Below are positions 25,143-36,758 of a stretch of 64,000 bases of DNA, one piece after another. The translations under genes and the position numbers were made by a program. A model generated the notes under the pieces. That model made no database searches and was not told the DNA's origin. It worked only from the letters and a program-made list of their open reading frames with translations. The stretch is from Inhella crocodyli. Lineage in GTDB: Bacteria; Pseudomonadota; Gammaproteobacteria; Burkholderiales; Burkholderiaceae_C. Where the stretch lies: positions 744,001 through 808,000 of the forward strand of contig NZ_SACM01000001.1 of NCBI RefSeq assembly GCF_004004565.1, read 5' to 3'. The first letter of the stretch is position 1; each line of letters starts with the position of its first letter.

Positions 25143-26852
25143 TCATGCTACGTCCCGCCCCGCGATGGCCACCCGATTCCGGCCGGCGCGCTTGGCCTGG
25201 AGCAGTGCCCAATCGGCCGCGTGCAGCAGCGCTTCCAGGGTCGCGGTGTCGGGGCCGCGCTCGGCCACGCCCAGGCTCAGTCCCAGGGCGCCTCCCTCGG
25301 AGGCAGGCCGGGCCTGCGCCACCGCCCGCAGCCGCTCGGCCATGGCCGCCGCCTCGTCGGCGCCCAGCTCGGGCATCAGCACCACGAACTCGTCGCCGCC
25401 CCAGCGCACGGGCACGTCGGTGACCCGGCACTGCTCTTGGATTTGCCGCGCCAGCCAGCGCAGGCAGTCGTCCCCGGCCTGGTGCCCCAACTCGTCGTTG
25501 ATGGCCTTGAAGCGGTCGACGTCGAGCACCAAGGCGCTGAGCGGGCGGTGGTGGCGCACCGAGAGGCGCCAGGCCAAGCTGGCACGCTCTTCGAAGGCCA
25601 GGCGGTTGGGCAGGCCCGTCAGCGCGTCGGTGCGGGCTTGCAGGCTGGCCTGCTGGCGCACCCGCTCGCGGTCTCGCACCTGGTGCGACAGGCCCAGGGC
25701 CAGCAGCGTGGCCTCCAGGGCCACGCCGACCTCCAGGGCATGGAAGCCGCTGACGGTGAAAGGCAGCAGGCCCCAGACCGACAGGGTGGTGACCACGGCC
25801 CCGCCCAAGCCAAACACGATGGCCGCCAGGTAGTAGTTGGCACTGACGTCTTGCCCCCGCGCCCGCAGGGCCACCATGCCCCCCAGCACCACGGGCACCG
25901 CCGTGGCCACCAAGGTGTAGGGGAAGGCGGCCAGCACGGCCGCTTCGTGCGCGCCGAACACGGCGCACAAGGGCACCGAAGCCAGGCCGACGACGGCAAA
26001 GCCCATCAGCCCCCGACTCAGTCGCGGTCGCGTCACGTCCAAGCCCAAGTAGCGCAGGCCGAAAACCATGCCGGCCGAGCCGAAGGTGGTCATCAGCACG
26101 AGGTTGACGTAGCGCTGCAAGTCCACCGCCTGCGGCCACAGGCCGAACCAGCCGTGCCCGGTGTAGCCCACGTTCAGGGCGATGAAGCTCAAGAGGTACA
26201 CGGAGTAGGCCGAGTTGCTTTGCGCCCCCAGGCTGAGCCAGAGCAAGGCAAAGAACACCGCCAGCGCCCCGATGTAACCGTACAGCGCGCCATAGCCGTA
26301 GGCCGTGGCGCGCTTGGTGCGCACCAATTCGTCGCTGCTCCACAGGCGGGGGCTCAGCAGCAGCGGGTCGGGCGTGTCGACCCGCACCCACAGCTCGGTG
26401 CGCCCTGGCGCCAGCGTCACCGGCACCACCATCCCCAATCCCGGCTCCACGTACAAGGCCCCGGGCAGGTCGTCGCCCAGGCGGAACGCTTGGACGGACC
26501 CGCCGTGCACCACGTGCAAGGTGACGCGGTCCAGCCAGGACATGCCAATGCGGTAGTGCATGCCCAAGGCCGAGGCGCGCGGGTTGTGCGCTTCCACCCG
26601 CATCCAATGCGGACGCGCGCCCAAGCCCAGGCTGCCCCGCAAGCCCTCCCGGAAGGCGCCCGCACGCCATGCGGCCTGCGCCTCGGCCAAGGTCAGCGGC
26701 GCGCCGGTCTCGGCCATCAGCCAAGGCTCGCCCAAGCTCACGTCGGTCACGGGGGCCTCGTTGCGGGGCGCGTCGGCCCGCGCCGTGGCCACGCCGCAGG
26801 CCAAGGCCGCGGCCAGGGCCCAGGCGGCCAGCCGGATCAGGCCGAACGCCAC
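25143..26852 (-). CDS. Diguanylate cyclase with 7TMR-DISM sensor
   Basis: A 569-residue membrane protein that should make c-di-GMP. It has a signal peptide, a periplasmic 7TMR-DISM extracellular-2 domain (about residues 40-165), seven membrane helices (about 175-390), a short coiled coil and a GGDEF domain. The catalytic motif [10 protein letters not shown] is intact at about 485-489, and an RVTD inhibitory site precedes it by five residues, so product inhibition is expected. The start is GTG at 26852, nine bases after GGGCGG; it overlaps the upstream membrane protein gene by 16 bases. The ligand sensed is unknown. Confidence 0.9.
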   Translation of the reverse strand: MAFGLIRLAAWALAAALACGVATARADAPRNEAPVTDVSLGEPWLMAETGAPLTLAEAQAAWRAGAFREGLRGSLGLGARPHWMRVEAHNPRASALGMHYRIGMSWLDRVTLHVVHGGSVQAFRLGDDLPGALYVEPGLGMVVPVTLAPGRTELWVRVDTPDPLLLSPRLWSSDELVRTKRATAYGYGALYGYIGALAVFFALLWLSLGAQSNSAYSVYLLSFIALNVGYTGHGWFGLWPQAVDLQRYVNLVLMTTFGSAGMVFGLRYLGLDVTRPRLSRGLMGFAVVGLASVPLCAVFGAHEAAVLAAFPYTLVATAVPVVLGGMVALRARGQDVSANYYLAAIVFGLGGAVVTTLSVWGLLPFTVSGFHALEVGVALEATLLALGLSHQVRDRERVRQQASLQARTDALTGLPNRLAFEERASLAWRLSVRHHRPLSALVLDVDRFKAINDELGHQAGDDCLRWLARQIQEQCRVTDVPVRWGGDEFVVLMPELGADEAAAMAERLRAVAQARPASEGGALGLSLGVAERGPDTATLEALLHAADWALLQAKRAGRNRVAIAGRDVA

Positions 26853-27589
26853 AGCCACAAACCGCCCAACAAGGCGGCCAACAGCACCGGCTGGTGCAAC
26901 AGGTAAAAGCTCAGCGGCCAGCGGCCCAAGGCCGCCAGCCCACGTGCCAGGCGCCCCAGGCCTCCTTCGGGCAGCGGGCCCTGCATGAGGCGCAGGCAGC
27001 GCGGGCTGCGCGCCGCCGCCAAACCCAGCAGCAGCGGCGCCACCCACGGCAGCACCGGCACGAAGTCTTCGGTGATGGGCTTGTGCGTCACCAGGCCCAC
27101 CCAGTTCGTCCAGCGGCTGTCGAACACCGGGTGCTGCACCAGGGCCGGCAAGGCGACGGCCAGGGCCGCCACGCCCACCAGGGCCGGCGTGGGCAGGTGG
27201 GGGCCGGCCCAGCGCAGCACGGGCAGCAGCAGGGCAAAGGCGTGCAAGACCCCGAAGCTGATCCAGCTGTTCGGGAACATCCAACTGGACCCCACGCTCA
27301 CCAGGCACGCCGCCCCGGCAATCTGCAACCAACGGCGCGCGAAACGCGGCCCGCTTTGCCCCGCCGCCAGGGCCAGTCCCTGAGACCACCCCGCCCAGAA
27401 CAGGAAGCCACTCAAGATGAGGGTGCGCTGGGTGGTCCACAGCGCATCGACGTAGAAGTTGGCGTCGATGAGGCGGTAGTGCGCCAGGTCGAAGGCCAAG
27501 TGAAACGCCGCCATCCACACCATCCACGTGCCGCGCCACGCATCGAGGCGCGCATGCCGCATCTCCAAGGAGGGGGTTGGTGTTTGCAT
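26837..27589 (-). CDS. DUF1624 (heparan-alpha-glucosaminide N-acetyltransferase-like) membrane protein
   Basis: A 250-residue integral membrane protein with about seven helices. The N-terminal RLDAWRGTWMVWMAAFHLAF with the following FYVDALWTTQR matches the DUF1624/HGSNAT catalytic domain, a family of membrane acyltransferases. The conserved His lies in the first helix. Start ATG at 27589. It leads the minus-strand run with the diguanylate cyclase, which overlaps its 3' end. The acceptor is unknown; a cell-surface sugar is plausible. Confidence 0.82.
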   Translation of the reverse strand: MQTPTPSLEMRHARLDAWRGTWMVWMAAFHLAFDLAHYRLIDANFYVDALWTTQRTLILSGFLFWAGWSQGLALAAGQSGPRFARRWLQIAGAACLVSVGSSWMFPNSWISFGVLHAFALLLPVLRWAGPHLPTPALVGVAALAVALPALVQHPVFDSRWTNWVGLVTHKPITEDFVPVLPWVAPLLLGLAAARSPRCLRLMQGPLPEGGLGRLARGLAALGRWPLSFYLLHQPVLLAALLGGLWLWRSA

Positions 27590-27667
27590 AGGCCGGGCGA
27601 TTGTGCCGGCTCCAATAATCTGCGCGTGTCCGATCGACCGGCGGCCAACGCCGCCCTCTAGCGCACC

Positions 27668-28792
27668 ATGCCCTTGACCGACCGTGCCCCCGCCTGGCGA
27701 CGCTGGGCCCCCTGGCTCGCCCTGGCCACCGCCCTGCTGCTGGCCGCTTGCTGGCCGCCCCATGCCGTTGGCCGCGCCGACGCCAGCGCCCAAGCCCGCC
27801 CCGTCACGCCCCGCGGCCCGCTGGAGGCCGACGAGCAAAACAACGTCAACGTGTTCAAGCGCGTGTCGCCTTCGGTGGTGCACATCACCACCCTGCAGGC
27901 GCAACGCGATTTCTTTTCGCGGCGGGTGGCCGAGGTGCCCACCGGCACCGGCTCGGGCTTTGTGTGGGACGACAAAGGCCACATCGTCACGAACTTCCAC
28001 GTGATCCAGGGCGCCGACCGGGCCAAGGTCACCCTGGCCGACCAGAGCGCCTACGACGCCCAGGTGGTCGGCGCCTTCCCCGACCGCGACCTGGCGGTGC
28101 TGCGCATCGACGCGCCGGCGGCCAAGCTGCCGGCCATCGGCATCGGCACCAGCCGCGAGTTGCAGGTGGGGCAGAAGGTGTACGCCATCGGCAACCCCTT
28201 CGGCCTGGACTTCACGCTCACCACCGGCATCGTGTCGGCGCTGAACCGGGAGATCGAATCGGTGACCCGCCGCAGCATCCGCGGCGCCATCCAAACCGAC
28301 GCCGCGATCAACCCCGGCAACAGCGGCGGCCCCCTGCTCGATTCGGCCGGCCGCCTGATCGGCGTCAACACGAGCATCTACAGCCCCAGCGGCGCCAGCG
28401 CCGGCATCGGCTTCGCCATCCCGGTCGACGAGGTCAACCGCATCGTGCCGCGCCTGATCCGCGACGGTCGCTTCATCCGCCCGGCCTTGGGCATCGACGG
28501 CAGCGCCCTGGCAGCCAACAGCCAGTACAAGCTGCCCCGCGGCATCGCCGTCACGCGCATCGCCCCCGGCGGGCCGGCCGATCGTGCTGGCCTCAAGCCC
28601 TTCCAGCGGCGTCGCGACGGGGCGCTGGTGATCGGCGACGTGATCACCGCGATCAACGACGCCGCCGTGAGCGACTTCGACGACCTGCTCAACGAACTCG
28701 AAAAGCGCGCGCCGGGAGACACTGTGCGCCTGACCGTGTGGCGCGAAGGACGCAGCCTCACCTTGCCCGTCACCGTCGTGGCCTCGGAATGA
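27668..28792 (+). CDS. HtrA/DegP-like periplasmic serine protease (S1C family)
   Basis: A 374-residue trypsin-like protease with a membrane-anchor or signal segment (WLALATALLLAACW), a protease domain and one PDZ domain, as in DegS/HhoB-type proteins. The triad is His in HIVTNFHVIQG, Asp in FPDRDLAVLRI and Ser in AINPGNSGGPLLD. The sequence LLLAACW could also be read as a lipobox-like cleavage site. It acts in envelope protein quality control. Four bases separate its stop from the GTG start of the histidine kinase, implying a shared transcript. Confidence 0.93.
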   Translation: MPLTDRAPAWRRWAPWLALATALLLAACWPPHAVGRADASAQARPVTPRGPLEADEQNNVNVFKRVSPSVVHITTLQAQRDFFSRRVAEVPTGTGSGFVWDDKGHIVTNFHVIQGADRAKVTLADQSAYDAQVVGAFPDRDLAVLRIDAPAAKLPAIGIGTSRELQVGQKVYAIGNPFGLDFTLTTGIVSALNREIESVTRRSIRGAIQTDAAINPGNSGGPLLDSAGRLIGVNTSIYSPSGASAGIGFAIPVDEVNRIVPRLIRDGRFIRPALGIDGSALAANSQYKLPRGIAVTRIAPGGPADRAGLKPFQRRRDGALVIGDVITAINDAAVSDFDDLLNELEKRAPGDTVRLTVWREGRSLTLPVTVVASE

Positions 28793-28796
28793 CCCT

Positions 28797-31700
28797 GTGA
28801 CCCCTGCTTCGCTCTGGCCCTGGCAACTGCCGCCGCTGCTCGTCGCCCTGCTGGGCGCGGTGGCGGTGAGCCTGTCGGCCTGGCAGGCGCGCGACGAGGC
28901 CTTGAACCAGGCCCGACGCCAGGTGGAGCAGCAGGTGCAGGTGGCCAAGGCCAAGTTGGACCAGGCCGTTGAACAGAGCTTCAGCCCGACCCTGGGCCTG
29001 GCCACACTGATCCAAGACGACGGGCAGATGACGCAGGCCCGCTTCGACCGATTCACGCGCGACAGCATCACCGAACGCCAACGGCTGCGCAGCCTGGTCG
29101 TGGCGCCGAACGACGTGGCGCGTTTTGTGGCGCCGGTCGAGGGCAACGAGGCCGTGCTCAACCTCGACTACCGAAGCGTGCCCGCGCAGTACGCCCAGGT
29201 CGAGCGCGCCCGCACCTTGGGCACACCGCTGGTGGTGGGGCCGGTGCGCCTCGTCCAAGGCGGGCTGGGCATCATCCAGCGGCGCCCCGTCTTTTTGCGG
29301 CGCGAGGACGGAAGCCTGCGCTACTGGGGCGTGGTGTCGGCCGTGGTCGATCGCGATGCCTTGATGCGGCGCATGGGCTGGCCCCATGCCGAGCTGTCCA
29401 TCGCCCTGTACGAACTGCAGGGCAACGGCGGCTTGGGCGGCCTGGTCGGCGGCGACGGCGGCCTGCACACCGACGACGTGGTGACGGCGGACACGCAACT
29501 CCCTGGGGCGCGTTGGCAGTTGCGAGCCCGGCCGGCCCAAGGATGGCCCGCTCACCTGCCCTGGCTGCACCCCCGCGTGCTTTTGCTGGCCCTGGGCAGC
29601 CTGTTGCTCACCGGCCTGACCACCCTGACCTCGCGCCAACGCCACCTGCTGGCCACGCGCCATGCCGAACTGGCGGCCGAGGCCAGCTTGCGCGCCCAAG
29701 CCCAGGCCGAAAGCGAGGCCCTGCGGGAGCGCTTCCAGTCCTTGGCGCGCATGGGTTCCGACTGGTTTTGGGAGCAGGACCGCGACCTGCGCCTGAGTCG
29801 CCTGCAACTGGGCAACGACCCGGCCCTGGCCTCGCTGCAACAGGCCCTGGGCTGTTTGCGCTGGGAGGCGCCTGGCGTGCAACCCGAGGCCGATTGGGAG
29901 GCTCACCGCCAACAATTGGCACGCCGCGAGCCCTTCCGCGACTTCGAATACCGGATGCGCGACCCCCGGGGCCACGAACGCGTCATTTCCGTGTCGGGCG
30001 AGCCGGTGTTCGATGCGCAGGGGCAGTTCCAAGGCTATCGCGGCGTCGGTCGTGACCTCACCGCCATGCGCCAGACCGAGCGCGCCCTGGCCCACATGCG
30101 CGACGAGTTGGGGCGCACCCGCGACCACCTGCAATCGCTGCTGGACTCGGCAACGGGCATTTCGGTCATCGCCACCGACTTGGACAACCGCATCACCGAC
30201 TTCAGCCGGGGGGCCGAGCTGATGCTGGGCTACCGCGCGCGGGAGGTGCTGGGCAGCTCGCCCCACCGCTTCCACGACCCCGACGAGATGGCCGAGCGCG
30301 CCGCCGCCCTGACCCAGGCCAGCGGTGCCCCGGTGGCCCCGGGCGAGGTGTTCATGCACCCGCTGACCCGAAGGCAAGGAGAGAGCAGCACCTGGACCTA
30401 CATCCGCTCCGACGGCCGCCGGGTGCCCGTGTCCCTGAGCCTGAGCGAGCTGCGCGATCGGCGCGGGCAGGTGGTGGGGCACCTGGGCGTTGCCATTGAC
30501 CTCAGCCACCAAATCGGCACCCAACAGCAATTGGCCCGGACCGCCGAGCGTTTGCAAACGGTGATGGACAGCGCCGAGGGCGTGGCCATCGTTTGCCTCG
30601 ACATTGAAGGCCGGGTGCAACTCTTCAACCGCGGCGCGGAACGGCTCTTGGGCTGCAGCGCCCAGCAGGCCATCGGTCGCTCGCCCCGCCGCTTTCACCT
30701 CGCCAGTGAAATTGACGCCGAGCGGCAACGGCTGGCGCAGGAACTGGGGCGGGAAGTGCCTTGGCACGAGGTCTTCGAGCGCCAGGCCGCGGGCTTGGAC
30801 GGGGGAAACACCCGCTTGTGGACCTACGTGCGCGCCGACGATGGGACCCACCGGCGGGTCTCCCACACCTTCAGCCCGGTGCGCGACGCCAAGGGCCAGC
30901 TCACGGGCTACATGGCGGTGGCGCGGGACGTGAGCGAGCAGGTGGAAGCCGAAGAGCAATTGGTGCGCAGCACCGCCCGGCTGCAAGCGGTCTTGGACGC
31001 CGCCGACGAGATCGGCATCGTGTCCACCGACCTCCAGGGCCGCGTGATGCTGTTCAACCGTGGGGCCGAGCGCATGCTGGGCTACAGCGCCGACGAGATG
31101 GTCGGCGCCCTGCCCGACCGCCTGTACGACGCCGCGGCGTTCGGGCTGCGCTTGAAGGCGTGGAGCGACCGACTCGGTCGCCCGGTGTCGCCGAGCGAGG
31201 TCATGGCCCTGCAGGCCCGCGAACCGGGCGAACAGCGCACGCAGCTCTACACCCTGGTGGCGAAGTCGGGCACGCGACTGCGGGTGTCGGTGACTTTGTC
31301 CGAGATGCGCGACCACGCCGGCGCCTTGTTGGGTCACGTGGCGATCGCGCGCGACGTGACCGCGGCACTCAGCCACGAGGAAGCCTTGCGCGACACGCGC
31401 GACCGCCTCCAGAGCGTCTTGGACTCGGCACTCGACGTTGGCATCTTGGTGGTCAACCTGAAGGGCAAGATCGAGCTCTTCAACCGGGGGGCCGAGCGCC
31501 TGTTCGGCTACGCGCAGCACGAGGTCATCGGGCGCTCGACCTTGATGCTGCACGACCTGCCCGAGCTGCAGGCCAAGGCCGATGCGATGTCACAGGACTT
31601 GGGGCGCCGGGTGCACAAGGCCGAGGTTTTCACCTTGCCCCTGGCCGAGACCGGCGACAGCACCCTGACCCACTGGACCTTCGTGCGCAAGACGGGGGAG

Positions 31701-32687
31701 CGTTTGAACTGCGCGCTTCGCTTCAGCCGCATGGTGGACCGGGAAGGTCAGTTCCACGGCTACTTGGCCATCGTCATGGACACCTCGGCCCAGGTGCGGG
31801 CGCAGCGCGCGCTGGAGGAATTGAACGCGGAGTTGGAGCAGCGCGTGGCGCAGCGCACGCAAGACCTGGCGCGCGCCCACGACGACCTGGTGCGCAGCGA
31901 CAAGCTCGCCGCCCTGGGCTCGATGGTGGCCGGGGTGGCCCACGAACTGAACACGCCCATCGGCACCAGCCTGACGGCGGCCAGCACCTTGGCCGACCGC
32001 TGCACCGAGATCCAGCGGGCCGTGGCCGCCAACGCCGTGCGTCGCTCCACCTTGGACGCCTTCTTGACCGACGTGCAGGCCGTGGGGCAGTTGTTGCTGC
32101 GCAGCCTGGGCAATGCCGCGGACCTGGTGCAGCATTTCAAGCAGCTGTCGGCCGACCAAACCAGCGAGCAGCGCCGCCATTTCGCGTTGGCCCAGGTCGT
32201 CGACGACGTGCTCTCGGTCACCCGTCCCCAACTGAAGCACAGCGGCATGCGCGTCGAGACCGATATCGAGCCCGAACTGTGGATGGACAGCTACCCCGGC
32301 GCTCTGGGCCGTGTGCTGACCAACCTGCTGATCAACGCCCAGCTGCACGCCTTCGACGGCCGGGACGACGGCCTGGTGACCCTGAAGGCGCGCCGCCTGC
32401 CCGGCAAGGACCGCCTGGAGCTGGTGGTGGCCGACGACGGCGTGGGCATGAGGGACGAGGTCAAGCGCCGCGCCTTCGACCCCTTCTTCACCACCAAGCT
32501 CGGCCAAGGCGGCACGGGCCTGGGCTTGAACATCGTGCACAACATCGCGACCGTCATCCTCGGCGGCAGCCTGCAACTGGACACCGCGCCCGGACAGGGC
32601 TCCCGCTTCGTCTTCGAGTTGCCGCTGCAGGCGCCACTGGATGGCGCCCACGGCGGCAACCTCACCGGCTACCGCGCCCCGGGCTGA
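28797..32687 (+). CDS. CHASE/multi-PAS sensor histidine kinase
   Basis: A 1296-residue hybrid-free sensor kinase. TM1 (about residues 8-30) and TM2 (about 258-278) flank a periplasmic CHASE domain (GPVRLVQGGLGIIQRRPVFL). Five PAS domains follow to about residue 980; PAS 2-5 are clear tandem duplicates sharing an LFNRGAERLLGY-type core. The kinase core has the H-box VAGVAHELNTPIGTS (His about 1049), N-box LTNLLINAQLHAF, G1 VVADDGVGM, F-box FDPFFTTK and G2 GTGLGLNIVHNI. No receiver domain and no adjacent response regulator are present, so it is an orphan kinase. GTG start at 28797. Confidence 0.93.
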   Translation: MTPASLWPWQLPPLLVALLGAVAVSLSAWQARDEALNQARRQVEQQVQVAKAKLDQAVEQSFSPTLGLATLIQDDGQMTQARFDRFTRDSITERQRLRSLVVAPNDVARFVAPVEGNEAVLNLDYRSVPAQYAQVERARTLGTPLVVGPVRLVQGGLGIIQRRPVFLRREDGSLRYWGVVSAVVDRDALMRRMGWPHAELSIALYELQGNGGLGGLVGGDGGLHTDDVVTADTQLPGARWQLRARPAQGWPAHLPWLHPRVLLLALGSLLLTGLTTLTSRQRHLLATRHAELAAEASLRAQAQAESEALRERFQSLARMGSDWFWEQDRDLRLSRLQLGNDPALASLQQALGCLRWEAPGVQPEADWEAHRQQLARREPFRDFEYRMRDPRGHERVISVSGEPVFDAQGQFQGYRGVGRDLTAMRQTERALAHMRDELGRTRDHLQSLLDSATGISVIATDLDNRITDFSRGAELMLGYRAREVLGSSPHRFHDPDEMAERAAALTQASGAPVAPGEVFMHPLTRRQGESSTWTYIRSDGRRVPVSLSLSELRDRRGQVVGHLGVAIDLSHQIGTQQQLARTAERLQTVMDSAEGVAIVCLDIEGRVQLFNRGAERLLGCSAQQAIGRSPRRFHLASEIDAERQRLAQELGREVPWHEVFERQAAGLDGGNTRLWTYVRADDGTHRRVSHTFSPVRDAKGQLTGYMAVARDVSEQVEAEEQLVRSTARLQAVLDAADEIGIVSTDLQGRVMLFNRGAERMLGYSADEMVGALPDRLYDAAAFGLRLKAWSDRLGRPVSPSEVMALQAREPGEQRTQLYTLVAKSGTRLRVSVTLSEMRDHAGALLGHVAIARDVTAALSHEEALRDTRDRLQSVLDSALDVGILVVNLKGKIELFNRGAERLFGYAQHEVIGRSTLMLHDLPELQAKADAMSQDLGRRVHKAEVFTLPLAETGDSTLTHWTFVRKTGERLNCALRFSRMVDREGQFHGYLAIVMDTSAQVRAQRALEELNAELEQRVAQRTQDLARAHDDLVRSDKLAALGSMVAGVAHELNTPIGTSLTAASTLADRCTEIQRAVAANAVRRSTLDAFLTDVQAVGQLLLRSLGNAADLVQHFKQLSADQTSEQRRHFALAQVVDDVLSVTRPQLKHSGMRVETDIEPELWMDSYPGALGRVLTNLLINAQLHAFDGRDDGLVTLKARRLPGKDRLELVVADDGVGMRDEVKRRAFDPFFTTKLGQGGTGLGLNIVHNIATVILGGSLQLDTAPGQGSRFVFELPLQAPLDGAHGGNLTGYRAPG

Positions 32688-32700
32688 GGCGGGCGCCCGT

Positions 32701-35700
32701 TCAGGCGCACCAGCGACGCGCGTTCACGAACATCTGCAACCAGGGCGAGGCCTCGCCCAGCGCCGCGCTGCCCGACCAGCTCATCTGCGCGTTGCGGAAC
32801 ACGCGCTCCGGGTGTGGCATCAGCGCCGTGAAGCGGCCGTCGGGCGTGGTCACCGAGGTCAGGCCCGCCGGGCTGCCGTTGGGGTTGGCCGGGTAGGCTT
32901 GCGTGGGCTGACCGTGGCCGTCGACGAAGCGCATGCTGCGCAACACGGCGGCTTCGTCGCCCTGCACCGAGAAGTCGGCCCGGCCCTCGCCGTGCGCCAC
33001 GGCGATGGGCGCGCGGGTGCCCGCCATGCCGGTGAAGAAGATGGAGGGCGAGTCCAGCACCTCGACCATCGACAGGCGCGCCTCGAACTGCTCGCTCTCG
33101 TTGCGCACGAAGCGCGGCCAGGCGTTGGCGCCGGGGATCATCTCGGCCAGCGCCGCCAGCATCTGGCAGCCGTTGCACACGCCCAGCGCGAAAGTGTCGG
33201 GGCGGGCGAAGAAGGCCTCGAACTGGGCCTTCAGCACCGGGTTGAACAGGATGGATCGGGCCCAGCCCTCGCCGGCGCCCAGGGTGTCGCCGTAGCTGAA
33301 CCCCCCGCAGGCCACGAAGCCGCGGAAGTCCTTCAAGTGCTGGCGCCCCGACTGCAGGTCGCTCATGTGCACGTCCACGGCCTCGAAGCCGGCCAGGGCC
33401 ATGGCGTAGGCCATTTCCACGTGGCTGTTGACGCCCTGCTCGCGCAGGATGGCCACGCGCGGGCCGCGGCCGGCGGGCAGCACGGTGGGCAGGCTGGCGG
33501 TGTCGAACGGAACGTGGCGGTGCAGGCCTGGTGCGGTGGGGTCGATGGCGGCGGCGTGCTCGGCGGCGGCGCAGGCCGGGTTGTCGCGCAGGCGGGCGAT
33601 CTGGTGGCTGACGGCATCCCAGCTGGCCAGGGCTTCGCCCAGGGCGATCTTGAAGGCGCACTTGGCGTCGGCCCACACGCTCAGGGCGGCGTCGGCGGTC
33701 GTCTTGCCCACGACGTGGGCGTGGGTCGACAGTCCGTGGGCGCGCAGCACGCCGATCGCGGCGTCGCGGTCGGCGGTGCGCACCTGCAGCACCACGCCGA
33801 GCTCTTCGTTGAACAGCGCACGCAGCAGCTGCTCGTGGCGGCGGCCGCTCACCTGCTGGGCCCAATTCTTGGCGTCGCCGTGGTCGCTCAGGCTGTCGCT
33901 GACGGCGGTGCTCGGCGTCATCGCGGCATCAAGGTTCAGTGCCACGCCCACGCGGCCGGCAAAGGCCATCTCGGCCACCGCGGCCCACAGGCCGCCGTCG
34001 CTGCGGTCGTGGTAGGCCAGCAGCTTGCCCTCGCTGCGCAGCGCGTTCACGGCGCTGAACAAGGCCTTGAGTTGGGCCGGCTCGTCCAAGTCGGGCACGG
34101 GGCCGCCGAACTGCTGGCTGACCTGCGCCACGATGGAGCCGCCCATGCGGCCCCGGCCTTGGCCCAGGTCGACCAGGATCAGGCTGGTGTCGCCCGCTTG
34201 CAGCTGCGGGGTGAGCGTGCCGCGCACGTCGTCCAGGCTGGCGAAGGCGCTGACGATCAGCGACACGGGGGCCGTGACTTGATTCCCGTCCCACTTCGTT
34301 CGCATCGACAGCGAATCCTTGCCCACCGGGATGCCAATGCCCAGCGCCGGGCACAGGTCCATGCCCACGGCCTTGACGGTGTCGTACAGCGCGGCGTCTT
34401 CGCCGGCTTCGCCGCAGGCCGCCATCCAGTTGGCGCTGAGCTTGACGCGGTCCAGGTTCACCGGCGCGGCCAGCAGGTTGGTCAGGCACTCGCCCACGGC
34501 CATGCGGCCCGACGCCGGCGCGTCCACGGCGGCGAGGGGCGACTTCTCGCCCATGCTCATGGCCTCGCCGGCCAAGCCGCGGAAGTCGGCCAGGGTCACG
34601 GCCACGTCGGCCACGGGCACCTGCCAGGGGCCGACCATCTGGTCGCGGTGCGTCAGGCCGCCCACGGTGCGGTCGCCAATGCTGATCAGGAAGCGCTTGC
34701 TGGCCACCGTGGGGTGGCGCAGCACGGCGTGGGCGGTGGCGGCCAGGTCGGTGATGGCCTCGGCGTCAAACCGGCCGGCGTCGCGCGCCACGCGCTTCAC
34801 GTCGCGGGTCATCTTGGGCGGCTTGCCCAGCAGCACGTCCATCGGCATGTCGATGGGGGTGTCTTGGCCTTCGTCCACCAGCTGCAGCTGCGGCTCGGCG
34901 GTGGTCACGCCCACCACGGCAAAGGGGCTGCGCTCGCGCTCGCACAGGGCACGGAAGGCGTCGAGGCTCTCGGGCGCGATGGCCAGCACGTAGCGCTCTT
35001 GGCTCTCGTTGCACCAAATCTCTTTGGGGGCCAGGCCCGACTCTTCGAGCGGCACGGCGCGCAGGTCGAAGCGCGCCCCGCGGCCAGCGTCGTTCACCAG
35101 CTCGGGGAAGGCGTTGGAGATGCCGCCCGCGCCCACGTCGTGGATGGCCAGGATGGGGTTGTCGGCCCCCATGGCCCAACAGGCGGTGATGACCTCTTGC
35201 GCGCGGCGCTGGATTTCGGGGTTGCCGCGCTGCACCGAGTCAAAGTCCAGCTCGGCGCTGTTCACGCCGGCGGCCATGGAACTGGCCGCGCCACCGCCCA
35301 TGCCGATGCGCATGCCGGGACCGCCCAGCTGCACCAGCAGGGTGCCGGGCGGGAACGGGATCTTCTTGGTGAGGTCGGCGCGGATTTGCCCCAAGCCGCC
35401 GGCGATCATGATGGGCTTGTGAAAGCCCCGCTGCACGCCGGCCACGGCCTGCTCGTAGGCGCGGAAGTAGCCCAGCAGGTTGGGCCGGCCGAACTCGTTG
35501 TTGAAGGCGGCGCCGCCGATGGGGCCGTCGATCATGATCTGCAGCGGGCTTGCGATGTGCGCCGGCTTGCTTTCGGGCGTCTCCCAGGGCTCGGCCAACC
35601 CCGGCAGGCGCAGGTGGCTGACGGTGAAGCCCGTCAGGCCCGCCTTGGGCTTGGCGCCGCGGCCGGTGGCGCCTTCGTCGCGGATCTCACCGCCGGCGCC

Positions 35701-36663
35701 CGTGGCCGCGCCGCTGAAGGGCGAGATGGCCGTGGGGTGGTTGTGCGTTTCCACCTTCATCAGCACCTGGGCCTGCTCGTCGGCGGCGCCGTACACCTGG
35801 CCGGCGCGCGGCAGCCAGCGCTCGATGGCGTGGCCGGTCATCACGGCGGCGTTGTCGGCGTAGGCGATGACGGTGTGCTGGGGGCTGAGCTTCTCGGTGT
35901 TGCGGATCATCCCGAACATCGACAGCGGCTGCGCCTCGCCGTCGATGACGAACTGGGCGTTGAAGATTTTGTGGCGGCAGTGCTCGCTGTTGGCCTGCGC
36001 GAACATCATCAGCTCAACGTCGCTGGGGTTGCGCTTCAGCTTGGTGCCGAAGGCGTCCAGCAGGTAGTCGATCTCGTCGCCGCTCAGGGCCAGGCCCCAG
36101 TCGGCGTTGGCGCGCTCCAGCGCCGCGCGGCCTTGGCCCAGCACGTCCACGCGCTCCAGGGGCTGCGCTTGCTTCTCGTCGAACAGGTGGCGGGCGTCGT
36201 CGCGCTGGCGCAGCACGCTCTCGGTCATGCGGTCGTGCAGCACGCCAGCGCAGGCCTGCCACTCCGCCTCGCTCAGGGGCTTAGCGCTGCCCAGCAAGGG
36301 CTTGTCCAGCACCAAGGTGTACTCGGTGACGCGCTCCACGTGTTGGATGGCAAAGCCACAGTTGTGCGCGATGTCGCTGGCCTTTGACGCCCAGGGGCTG
36401 AGCGTGCCCAGGCGCGGGGTGACGACCACCAAGGCGCCCTCGGCCTGGGGCGCGGCGGCGGGCCCGTAGGTCAGCAAGGCGGCGAGGCGTTCGTTCTGCG
36501 CCGCGTCCAGCGCCTGGGCGCTGCTCACCCAGTGCACGAAGCGGCCTTGGACGGCCTTGACGCGCGGCACCGCCGCCTGCAAGCGATTCAGCAAGGCCTT
36601 CGCGCGGAAGGCGGACAAGGCGTTGCCGCCCTCGAAACACTGCAGATGCTGGGAGCTGGCCAT
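32701..36663 (-). CDS. purL: Phosphoribosylformylglycinamidine synthase
   Basis: A 1320-residue large-type PurL, the ATP- and glutamine-dependent fourth step of de novo purine synthesis (FGAR to FGAM). The order is N-terminal PurS-like domain, linker, two AIRS-type ATP-binding/catalytic halves, and a C-terminal class I glutamine amidotransferase with Cys in [10 protein letters not shown], His in [11 protein letters not shown] and His/Glu in [10 protein letters not shown]. The start at 36663 ([13 protein letters not shown]) is preferred over an upstream ATG at 36687. The 3' end converges on the histidine kinase with only 13 bases between them. Confidence 0.97.
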   Translation of the reverse strand: MASSQHLQCFEGGNALSAFRAKALLNRLQAAVPRVKAVQGRFVHWVSSAQALDAAQNERLAALLTYGPAAAPQAEGALVVVTPRLGTLSPWASKASDIAHNCGFAIQHVERVTEYTLVLDKPLLGSAKPLSEAEWQACAGVLHDRMTESVLRQRDDARHLFDEKQAQPLERVDVLGQGRAALERANADWGLALSGDEIDYLLDAFGTKLKRNPSDVELMMFAQANSEHCRHKIFNAQFVIDGEAQPLSMFGMIRNTEKLSPQHTVIAYADNAAVMTGHAIERWLPRAGQVYGAADEQAQVLMKVETHNHPTAISPFSGAATGAGGEIRDEGATGRGAKPKAGLTGFTVSHLRLPGLAEPWETPESKPAHIASPLQIMIDGPIGGAAFNNEFGRPNLLGYFRAYEQAVAGVQRGFHKPIMIAGGLGQIRADLTKKIPFPPGTLLVQLGGPGMRIGMGGGAASSMAAGVNSAELDFDSVQRGNPEIQRRAQEVITACWAMGADNPILAIHDVGAGGISNAFPELVNDAGRGARFDLRAVPLEESGLAPKEIWCNESQERYVLAIAPESLDAFRALCERERSPFAVVGVTTAEPQLQLVDEGQDTPIDMPMDVLLGKPPKMTRDVKRVARDAGRFDAEAITDLAATAHAVLRHPTVASKRFLISIGDRTVGGLTHRDQMVGPWQVPVADVAVTLADFRGLAGEAMSMGEKSPLAAVDAPASGRMAVGECLTNLLAAPVNLDRVKLSANWMAACGEAGEDAALYDTVKAVGMDLCPALGIGIPVGKDSLSMRTKWDGNQVTAPVSLIVSAFASLDDVRGTLTPQLQAGDTSLILVDLGQGRGRMGGSIVAQVSQQFGGPVPDLDEPAQLKALFSAVNALRSEGKLLAYHDRSDGGLWAAVAEMAFAGRVGVALNLDAAMTPSTAVSDSLSDHGDAKNWAQQVSGRRHEQLLRALFNEELGVVLQVRTADRDAAIGVLRAHGLSTHAHVVGKTTADAALSVWADAKCAFKIALGEALASWDAVSHQIARLRDNPACAAAEHAAAIDPTAPGLHRHVPFDTASLPTVLPAGRGPRVAILREQGVNSHVEMAYAMALAGFEAVDVHMSDLQSGRQHLKDFRGFVACGGFSYGDTLGAGEGWARSILFNPVLKAQFEAFFARPDTFALGVCNGCQMLAALAEMIPGANAWPRFVRNESEQFEARLSMVEVLDSPSIFFTGMAGTRAPIAVAHGEGRADFSVQGDEAAVLRSMRFVDGHGQPTQAYPANPNGSPAGLTSVTTPDGRFTALMPHPERVFRNAQMSWSGSAALGEASPWLQMFVNARRWCA

Positions 36664-36758
36664 GGCGTGGAGCGCTAGAAATAGCACCGGCCACGCAAAG
36701 GCGGTGGCCGGCGGGGGTGGAGATGCGGGATTCTACTGAGCCGACTGGGGCGGACGCC

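Noticed and set aside
36687-36711. Hairpin upstream of purL as a terminator of the deaminase gene
   Set aside because: The 8-bp stem has no T-run after it on the minus strand and the loop is nine bases; it may be an mRNA structure but is not convincing.
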